From assembly GCA_020725315.1 (NCBI GenBank), contig DYFG01000044.1, positions 1 through 11,157 on the forward strand: a stretch of DNA of 11,157 nt, read 5' to 3'. Positions 6,238 through 11,157 of the stretch are shown piece by piece. The notes beneath the pieces were generated by a model. The model saw only the letters and a program-made list of their open reading frames with translations. It had not been told where the DNA came from and ran no database searches. The position numbers and the translations under genes are program-made. Source of the stretch: Nitrosotalea sp. (lineage in GTDB: Archaea; Halobacteriota; Syntropharchaeia; Alkanophagales; Methanospirareceae). Position 1 is the first letter of the stretch. Every line of letters starts with the position of its first letter.

Positions 6238-7086
6238 TCAACTCTTCACCATTCGCATCATCTCATCTTCTGAATGATTGAGACCGAGTTTGTTGAAGAA
6301 GATAATGATATTCCTCACGTCCCTCAGGAGAAATTCATCGGCATGAGGATGGTTTAACAGCAGGGACTGCCCCATATCTATTATTACTGGCTCTATTTCA
6401 ATTTCTCCACCGGTTTTTGGCGCTGTTTCAAATTCTCGCTCTACATAGCCTTTCATCAGTATATTGAACTCACTGAGATCTGCATGCACCATTTTTCCCT
6501 TCTCATACAGGGTTTTTATAGCGGAGATGATACGGAGAAAGAGCTCTTCGAGTTCACAATCCGCTTTGAGAATGTCCACCGGAATGTCTCGCATTCGTGG
6601 TGCTGCCATCCCTTCCTTTCCTATAAACTCCATTATCAGCACGTTTTTATCACAGGCAATCGGCTTGGGAACCCGAACACCGGCATCAGAAGCCCTTTTG
6701 AGATTCTTGAACTCCTTATGAGCCCAGAGATATATAACACTCCGGCGATCTTTCTTTATATCTTCAAACCTTGGGTCACCGATGATATAATCAAGCATGG
6801 CATTGAAGTGAGCGGTATGTATTTTATACATCTTTATCGCCAGTTCCTCCCCTTCACCTCCTATCGCATGAAATATAACGGACTCCTTACCCTGGCTTAC
6901 AGGACCCCCTAACGCTTTTATTACCCCCTTCTTTGAGAACTTATAGAGCGTTTCCAACGTAGGGATGTCGAAGACGTACTGCTCCGTTTTCCTATCACGA
7001 TAATCCTTTTTCCTCCGTTTGCCTTTAGGTAATTGCCGTTCACTCACCCATTTTTCTATCTCAAATAACCCTTCTTTTTCAGCCAT
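6238..7086 (-). CDS. rio1: RIO1-family serine kinase/ATPase
   Basis: An atypical protein kinase/ATPase that in eukaryotes and archaea acts in late maturation of the small ribosomal subunit. In the 282 residues the nucleotide-binding loop is GGPVSQGKESVIF (60-72) and the lysine lies in AIKMYK (K85). A conserved glutamate lies in WAHKEFKNL (E125), the catalytic loop is VHADLSEFNIL (D203, N208), and the metal aspartate lies in IIDMGQS (D237). Between catalytic loop and metal motif there is a somewhat long, Glu-rich insert (KGYVEREFETAPKTGGEIEIEP). ATG 7086 makes a 31-nt overlap with aIF1A. The GTG at 7047 (V14) would remove the overlap and is an alternative start. The location right after aIF1A and before the Dim2-like gene is a common archaeal arrangement. 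Confidence 0.95.
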   Translation of the reverse strand: MAEKEGLFEIEKWVSERQLPKGKRRKKDYRDRKTEQYVFDIPTLETLYKFSKKGVIKALGGPVSQGKESVIFHAIGGEGEELAIKMYKIHTAHFNAMLDYIIGDPRFEDIKKDRRSVIYLWAHKEFKNLKRASDAGVRVPKPIACDKNVLIMEFIGKEGMAAPRMRDIPVDILKADCELEELFLRIISAIKTLYEKGKMVHADLSEFNILMKGYVEREFETAPKTGGEIEIEPVIIDMGQSLLLNHPHADEFLLRDVRNIIIFFNKLGLNHSEDEMMRMVKS

Positions 7087-7379
7087 TCTACTTGCGGTAG
7101 TGTATATTTGTGGATGATATCACCCTTCTCATCCTGAAAGTCCCAAGGCATAACTATTACCACATCACCAATGGAGATCCATTCTCGCCTCTTTAACCTA
7201 CCGGGGATTCGAACCATTCTTTCAACTCCATCGAGACACTGCACCGTTACTCTCCTCCCTCCTAACATCTTACCCACTACCCCCAACACTTCACCCCTCT
7301 TTTTTTGCGGAATACGCACGCGTATTACTTCTTCATCATCTTCCGATTTATCCAATTCTCCCTCCTCTTCGACGTCCAT
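7056..7379 (-). CDS. eif1a: Translation initiation factor aIF1A
   Basis: A 107-residue OB-fold initiation factor homologous to eIF1A and bacterial IF1, acting at the A site of the small ribosomal subunit during start-codon selection. The core is recognisable: GEVLGVVGKMLGGRRVTVQC (about 29-48), VRIPGRLKRREWISIGDVVIV, and the C-terminal EWLKKKGYLR. An acidic N-terminal arm (EEEGELDKSEDDEE) precedes the fold. It is the first gene of the minus-strand operon, with a TATA-like box about 50 nt upstream of the ATG and a GAGGG immediately before the start. Its last codons overlap rio1 by 31 nt if rio1 begins at 7086. Confidence 0.95.
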   Translation of the reverse strand: MDVEEEGELDKSEDDEEVIRVRIPQKKRGEVLGVVGKMLGGRRVTVQCLDGVERMVRIPGRLKRREWISIGDVVIVMPWDFQDEKGDIIHKYTLPQVEWLKKKGYLR

Positions 7380-7423
7380 CCCTCTTTTACCCTTGCCTCA
7401 GGTTTTTGCCCTTCACCTTACGA

Positions 7424-7437
7424 AATATTTAAATTTA
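7424..7437 (-). promoter_or_regulatory. Promoter of the aIF1A operon
   Basis: An AT-only block (TAAATTTAAATATT on the minus strand) centred near 7430 predicts transcription starting around 7403, giving a leader of roughly 24 nt to ATG 7379. It lies in a 140-bp divergent region shared with the GTPase gene promoter. Confidence 0.55.
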
Positions 7438-7490
7438 ATACGCATTATGAAGAACAAAGGCATCGGGTAATATTAAGTTTAAACCGCAAT

Positions 7491-7500
7491 GTTTATATAT
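7491..7500 (+). promoter_or_regulatory. Promoter of the GTPase cluster
   Basis: GTTTATATAT is a good archaeal TATA box. Its centre is about 25 nt before ATG 7520, so transcription should begin at or very near the start codon, giving a leaderless mRNA. AGAGG directly abuts the ATG, too close to be a normal Shine-Dalgarno. Confidence 0.6.
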
Positions 7501-7519
7501 CCCCTCTTTCTATTAGAGG

Positions 7520-8299
7520 ATGATGGGAGATGAGAAGAAGTTGAGGAAACGGAGGAAAGGTTTTTTATCCCGGCTGATAAGGGTTTTGTTCTTCAGGAAG
7601 ATATCGGCAAAAATTGGCATCTACGGTCCGCCGAATGCAGGGAAGACGACTTTGGCGAATAGGATAATCCATACTTTTGTGGATGAGAACATTGATATCG
7701 GAATATCAACGGAGATCCCCCATGAGACGAGAAGAGCAGTCAGGCATGAGGGGATCCTCATAGACTTGAAAGCAAAGTCAAGCCCTTACAGGGCTTGCGG
7801 GGTCGTGGGGCGGAGCCCCACAGTGCAGAACCCCTACCTTAACGCAATCCCAAACTCACCACCATCCTCCACGCAAAGATTACAAGAAGCAAAAGCAAAA
7901 TTGAAGATTGATATCGTCGATACGCCTGGATTAGCGACGAAAATAGACTTCCATGATTTCATGGCGTATGGTCTGGACGAGGCAGAGGCGAAAAAAAGAG
8001 CAAAGGAGGCGACGGAGGGTGTTATAGAGGCAATAAAATGGCTCGATGATATCGACGGCGTTGTGCTCCTGATGGATTCTACCGAAGATCCATATACGCA
8101 AACGAACATTGTAATCATCGGCAATTTGGAAGCACGGGGTATCCCGATGGTTATCGCCGCAAATAAAATTGACCTCGTGGACGCATCACCACAAAGGATA
8201 ATAGATGCTTTCCCTCAGCACCCGGTCATACCCATATCGGCATTGAAAGGGGATAACATGGAGGATTTGTACGAGGAAATGGCGAGGGACTTCAGATGA
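7520..8299 (+). CDS. Archaeal Era-like GTP-binding protein with a 41-residue in-frame insert
   Basis: A TRAFAC-class small GTPase of the archaeal Era-like family usually encoded beside DUF2073 and zinc-ribbon genes; its cellular role is not established. The G1 loop GPPNAGKT is at 36-43, the switch I region TEIPHETRRA near 63-73, G3 DTPG at 134-137, G4 NKID at 215-218 and G5 SAL at 240-242. A basic N-terminus (KKLRKRRKGFLSRLIR) precedes the fold. Between switch I and G3, residues 87-127 form an unusual Pro/Ser/Asn-rich stretch absent from my recollection of the family. The repeated Lys-Ala-Lys (84-86 and 125-127) marks its edges at protein level. Without it, GILIDLKAK joins LKIDIVDTPG as in ordinary members. 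All G motifs are intact, so the protein may still work. Confidence 0.9.
   Translation: MMGDEKKLRKRRKGFLSRLIRVLFFRKISAKIGIYGPPNAGKTTLANRIIHTFVDENIDIGISTEIPHETRRAVRHEGILIDLKAKSSPYRACGVVGRSPTVQNPYLNAIPNSPPSSTQRLQEAKAKLKIDIVDTPGLATKIDFHDFMAYGLDEAEAKKRAKEATEGVIEAIKWLDDIDGVVLLMDSTEDPYTQTNIVIIGNLEARGIPMVIAANKIDLVDASPQRIIDAFPQHPVIPISALKGDNMEDLYEEMARDFR
7769..7899 (+). mobile_element. Candidate palindromic mini-element inserted in frame
   Basis: The exact 8-bp direct repeat AAAGCAAA occurs at 7769-7776 and 7892-7899, 123 bp apart (41 codons), resembling a target-site duplication. Between the copies are two perfect hairpins. One is an 8-bp stem CAAGCCCT/AGGGCTTG with loop TAC (7779-7797). The other is a 7-bp stem GTGGGGC/GCCCCAC with loop GGA (7805-7821), enclosed by GGGGT (7799-7803) and ACCCC (7830-7834). 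The G/C-rich hairpin block differs in composition from the flanking gene. No protein is encoded that could move it, so it would be a non-autonomous element. Being a natural loop of the protein is the alternative. Confidence 0.6.
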
Positions 8300-8341
8300 G
8301 GAGATGACCGTAAAAGAACGTGGAAAGGTGAGAGCATAACG

Positions 8342-8674
8342 ATGGAAATAAAGATGGATCTGATATCCGAGGATAAAATAATTTCGATGACCTCGATCGA
8401 AAAGTTGAGATTTGTGCTGGATGGCGTGAAGGCGGGGAAGATTGTGATATTAGAGGGCGGTCTGACATCGGAGGAGCAGATGAAACTCATCGAACTCACC
8501 ATGACGGAGGTCAACGAAGATTTTCCTGGCATAGAGATGAGCGGATATCCGTCTAAGAAGGGATTTTTAAATCTGAGGAGGAAGACGCGGCTAACGGTGG
8601 TCGGACCTGCGAGGGTGATGCGCACGATAAGGCGAGATAGGGACTTAATAAGTGCACTCATTTCTGCAATCTGA
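8342..8674 (+). CDS. DUF2073 family protein
   Basis: A 110-residue archaeal protein of unknown function. The pattern SMTSIEKLRFVLDGVKAGKIVILEGGLTSEEQMKLIELTM... followed by GIEMSGYP and a final RLTVVGPARVMRTIRRDRDLISAL matches the DUF2073 family. It is small, soluble and charged, with no cysteine and no membrane segment. It lies 42 nt after the Era-like GTPase gene and 6 nt before the zinc-ribbon gene, the usual archaeal order, so a joint function with the GTPase is likely (inference from context). AGGTGAG about 10 nt upstream of ATG 8342 is a good Shine-Dalgarno, so translation here does not depend on a leaderless start. Confidence 0.88.
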   Translation: MEIKMDLISEDKIISMTSIEKLRFVLDGVKAGKIVILEGGLTSEEQMKLIELTMTEVNEDFPGIEMSGYPSKKGFLNLRRKTRLTVVGPARVMRTIRRDRDLISALISAI

Positions 8675-8680
8675 AATAAA

Positions 8681-9016
8681 ATGCATAAGTGTCTGAGATG
8701 CGGGAAGAGATTTGAGCGAATAACAGAAGAGATGTTGATGGGCTGCCCGGAATGTGGTGGCAATCTTTTTCTTTATCTAAGGGCTGGAGAGGATATAAGC
8801 GCGGCAGAACTTGTGGATCGGATAAAAATAGATGAAAAAGTGCCCTTAGAGGGCGAGAAGATAGAGAGTTTAAGGATTTTGAGTCCCGGGATATATGAAC
8901 TCAATCTGGATGTACTGTTAGAGAGGAAGGGGATAATAATGGGGATAAAGGAGGATGGCTCGTACGCGATCCATCTGCCTTCTTTATTCAGGATAAAGAA
9001 GCAAAAGCGTAGATGA
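8681..9016 (+). CDS. DUF2072-type zinc-ribbon protein
   Basis: A 111-residue protein. The N-terminus carries a zinc ribbon with cysteines at C4, C7, C22 and C25 (CLRC...GCPECGG). A conserved-looking C-terminal region follows: ESLRILSPGIYELNLDVLLERKGIIMG, then a basic tail KKQKRR. This matches the archaeal Zn-ribbon family commonly found with the Era-like GTPase and DUF2073. The ribbon and basic tail suggest binding to nucleic acid or to a ribosome-linked partner, but no function is established. Only 6 nt separate it from the DUF2073 gene, so the two are surely co-transcribed. Start ATG 8681 puts the ribbon at the extreme N-terminus, as usual. Confidence 0.87.
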   Translation: MHKCLRCGKRFERITEEMLMGCPECGGNLFLYLRAGEDISAAELVDRIKIDEKVPLEGEKIESLRILSPGIYELNLDVLLERKGIIMGIKEDGSYAIHLPSLFRIKKQKRR

Positions 9017-9024
9017 TATTTAAT
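9013..9024 (+). promoter_or_regulatory. Possible TATA box for the MutS-like gene
   Basis: TATTTAAT near 9017-9024 predicts a start at about 9047, right before the ATGs at 9050 and 9056. The closer TATATA (9038-9045) is too near the start codons to serve the annotated gene. Read-through from the GTPase cluster is also possible. Confidence 0.35.
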
Positions 9025-9049
9025 TCTTCCCACAAATAATATATACGAC

Positions 9050-11074
9050 ATGATAATGGCAGCCCCAAAAACTTCTGAACGTGCTTCACTCCAGGATAAC
9101 AGGAACATCTTCTCTTTATCTTATATCCCGCTATTCATGAAGCCCGATGTGAAGGATGCATTAGAATTCCCGGACCTCGAGACCTTATCGTTGGTGCTCG
9201 GCATAAAAAGAAGCGAAGCGGAGAAAGTGGTGATAAGAAATAACGAGAACACGGCGGGATATAGAGTGAGGGATGTCTTCTGCACCAGAGAAACGAGGGA
9301 GTTAGGGAAAGAGATATTGGCTATTCTCTCCTCCTATGCGAGAACGAAAAATGGACGGGAGAAGGTGCTTACACTCACTCCTAGCCTCGATAACGAGGAA
9401 GTACAAAAGAGGTTTGATGACTTTCGAGAGTGCGAAAAATGGAGGACGCTCCTGGGAGATGAGAGAATAGCGAGCGCGCGTGAAATAATTGCTAACGCAG
9501 AGATAGAGAACATGAGCTTTGGGAAACCGCCGCTCATCGCGCTTCGTCGAAGAGGACCGGAAGCACGGATAAAGGAACAGTATGGTGATTTCGTGCGTAT
9601 AGCTGTTGCTGATTCCGGCGAGAAGGCGCGAGGGCTCTTGGAAAAGGAGAATATCATTTTATTAATCGGTGAGGGCGAAGAGGAGTTTGACGAACCTGGT
9701 ATTATAGCCATAGCTGGTGATGAGTTGTCGGAGATATGCGAGATCTATCCAGAGTTCGTGATCAATTCGTTCATGGCGAAGAAGAAAGCACTTGAAGCGG
9801 TCATTCACCTCTTGACTGAGTTCAAGGAACTTCGAGATTCACCACTGTTCAACGGTATCGCAGTAGCGGATTTAGAAGAGGTTATGAGGCTTTTGGAAGA
9901 GGTAGAGGCGGGTAAGCGCACGGGTGCAGCTAACTTCGATGAAGTGATTTACAGGCGAGAAGAGGAGTTAAACAGGGAAGTAAACAGGATTATGAAAAGT
10001 GGCGGCGGTGCGGAGGATTTTAAAGGGTACTTAGATGAAGTCTTGTTGGATATGGCGGATGAATTGATGCTTAGTGGGGAGGATAAAGATGTTCTCTTGG
10101 AAAGTGCGTATGAGAATTTGGAGAGGGGTCCGCCGTTTGAATTTTCGAGAGGAAAGATAAGGCTAGTGCAACAACGGTATACCCGGAAAATAGAAGAGAG
10201 GAGATATTACCAGTCAAGAGATTTGGCAAGGCGCCTGGAGCGGCAGAGAGAAGTGGTGAGCACTGCTCTCAACAAGCTTTTCTATTTCGATCTTTTGCTT
10301 GCGATCTCGCACTTTAGCCGGGACTTCGGATTAACTCTACCTGAAATAGGCGAGGGAGGATTGGGCGTGATAATGGGCAGAAATCTATTTTTAGTTGATG
10401 AAGAGCTCAGAGGCGGCGAGAAGGTGGTACCTGTTTCTTATTCAGTGGGAGAAGCGAATGGAGGCATCTTCGGTGCTACCCCGCATCCAGTAGCCATCTT
10501 AACCGGGGCGAATAGTGGCGGTAAAACCTGTCTATTGATTATGCTCGCGAGCTCGATTATCCTCACGGAGCTGGGGCTGCCAGTGCCTGCGGAGCGAGCG
10601 GAAATGCCATTGCTGCCTCTGTACGTATACCGGAGGAAGATGATAAAGCGAACGGGGTCGTTTGAATATTCGATGCGGGCACTGAGCCGGATATTCATGC
10701 GAGAGGGTGCGAAGGTAGTGTTAATAGACGAGTTAGAGGCGCTTACCGAACCCGGCGCCATGGGGCGGATAATGGCATCGGTGTTGAACAACCTGCCAAA
10801 AGATACGTTGACCGTGATGATCACGCATTTGATTCATGAGGTAGTGCCGCACATCAGTTTGAGGAAGGTGCGCGTGGATGGTATAGAGTCTGAAGGCTTG
10901 GATGCTGCCGGGAACATCATTGTTGATAGACAGCCGCTCTTCAACCATATCGGGTCGAGCACCCCTGAGCTGGTAATAAAGAAGCTTCTGGGACGTGTTA
11001 AAAAGGGGGAATTAAAGGTAGTTTATGAAGAGATACTTAAGGTGCTGGAGAAGGAAAGAGAGGAGTGGGGTTGA
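9050..11074 (+). CDS. MutS-family ATPase (archaeal, MutS2-like, without Smr domain)
   Basis: A 674-residue protein with the C-terminal ABC-type ATPase of the MutS family. Walker A is TGANSGGKT (485-493), the signature region TGSFEYSMRAL lies near 537, Walker B is VVLIDELEAL (D560, E561), and the switch histidine lies in ITHLIHEV (H593). A helical lever/clamp-like region rich in Glu, Arg and Leu spans about 240-430. No recognisable mismatch-binding domain (Phe-X-Glu) exists at the N-terminus, and the C-terminus ends without the Smr nuclease domain of bacterial MutS2. The substrate is unknown; branched DNA or stalled ribosomes are possibilities from relatives. It starts 33 nt after the zinc-ribbon gene; ATG 9056 is an equally good start. 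Whether it belongs functionally with the GTPase trio is open. Confidence 0.88.
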   Translation: MIMAAPKTSERASLQDNRNIFSLSYIPLFMKPDVKDALEFPDLETLSLVLGIKRSEAEKVVIRNNENTAGYRVRDVFCTRETRELGKEILAILSSYARTKNGREKVLTLTPSLDNEEVQKRFDDFRECEKWRTLLGDERIASAREIIANAEIENMSFGKPPLIALRRRGPEARIKEQYGDFVRIAVADSGEKARGLLEKENIILLIGEGEEEFDEPGIIAIAGDELSEICEIYPEFVINSFMAKKKALEAVIHLLTEFKELRDSPLFNGIAVADLEEVMRLLEEVEAGKRTGAANFDEVIYRREEELNREVNRIMKSGGGAEDFKGYLDEVLLDMADELMLSGEDKDVLLESAYENLERGPPFEFSRGKIRLVQQRYTRKIEERRYYQSRDLARRLERQREVVSTALNKLFYFDLLLAISHFSRDFGLTLPEIGEGGLGVIMGRNLFLVDEELRGGEKVVPVSYSVGEANGGIFGATPHPVAILTGANSGGKTCLLIMLASSIILTELGLPVPAERAEMPLLPLYVYRRKMIKRTGSFEYSMRALSRIFMREGAKVVLIDELEALTEPGAMGRIMASVLNNLPKDTLTVMITHLIHEVVPHISLRKVRVDGIESEGLDAAGNIIVDRQPLFNHIGSSTPELVIKKLLGRVKKGELKVVYEEILKVLEKEREEWG

Positions 11075-11157
11075 AATAAATGCATGATTATTTGCCCTTA
11101 TTTTTTGAACAAAACCCCCTCGAGGAAATTTAGAGCGATTTAGCTAACACAAAGGTA
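11075..11157 (+). other. 3' flank of the MutS-like gene with T-tract
   Basis: No gene is seen; the longest ATG frame is 17 codons. A run of six T at 11101-11106, about 27 nt after the stop codon, is a likely archaeal-type terminator. Confidence 0.45.

Noticed and set aside
6484..6912. 142-codon plus-strand frame opposite rio1
   Set aside because: Fully antisense to a gene with all RIO1 motifs; no family resemblance.
7834..8124. Minus-strand frame over the insert and G3-G4 part of the GTPase, as a possible element-encoded protein
   Set aside because: It extends far beyond the insert into conserved GTPase coding sequence and has a Ser/Ile-rich shadow composition.
8304..8339. 11-codon ATG frame between the GTPase and DUF2073 genes
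   Set aside because: Too short to support as a gene; the stretch is better explained as leader with the DUF2073 ribosome-binding site.

Overview
The window is archaeal chromosomal DNA. It carries an archaeal-type prolyl-tRNA synthetase, aIF1A, a RIO1 kinase, a Dim2/Pno1-like KH protein, a preflagellin-type A24 peptidase, and the archaeal trio of Era-like GTPase, DUF2073 and DUF2072 zinc ribbon. Several genes have TATA-like boxes placed for short-leader or leaderless transcripts. The gene content points to Euryarchaeota. A methanotroph-type lineage such as ANME-1/Syntrophoarchaeia is my impression only and cannot be proved from the sequence.

Layout. Positions 1-333 are AT-rich and hold no gene I can support. 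A UPF0058 gene (334-555, minus) follows. Then comes an intergenic stretch with a hairpin (611-653) and a TATA box leading to tRNA-Thr(CGU) (749-820). proS starts 17 nt after the tRNA. Next on the plus strand are a tandem-SIS protein (2364-3485) and an A24 prepilin/preflagellin peptidase whose reading frame overlaps it (3458/3482-4255). A convergent junction (4238-4445) holds a possible 56-codon minus-strand ORF rich in N-glycosylation sequons and an imperfect palindrome over the end of the next gene.

From 7379 down to 4446 lies a minus-strand operon: aIF1A, rio1, Dim2-like KH, pcm and a short phosphatidylserine-decarboxylase-like gene. Most junctions overlap. It combines translation initiation and small-subunit maturation with protein repair and a lipid-type decarboxylase. 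A divergent promoter region (7380-7519) separates it from a plus-strand cluster: Era-like GTPase, DUF2073, DUF2072 zinc ribbon, and then a MutS-family ATPase lacking recognisable mismatch-recognition and Smr domains.

The most striking feature is inside the GTPase gene. A 123-bp (41-codon) in-frame segment, flanked by an exact 8-bp direct repeat (AAAGCAAA at 7769-7776 and 7892-7899), contains two perfect GC-rich hairpins. It sits exactly between switch I and the DTPG motif. Removing one repeat plus the insert restores a normal-length family protein. It looks like a palindromic mini-element inserted in frame into a conserved gene, analogous to the palindromic elements known from Rickettsia.
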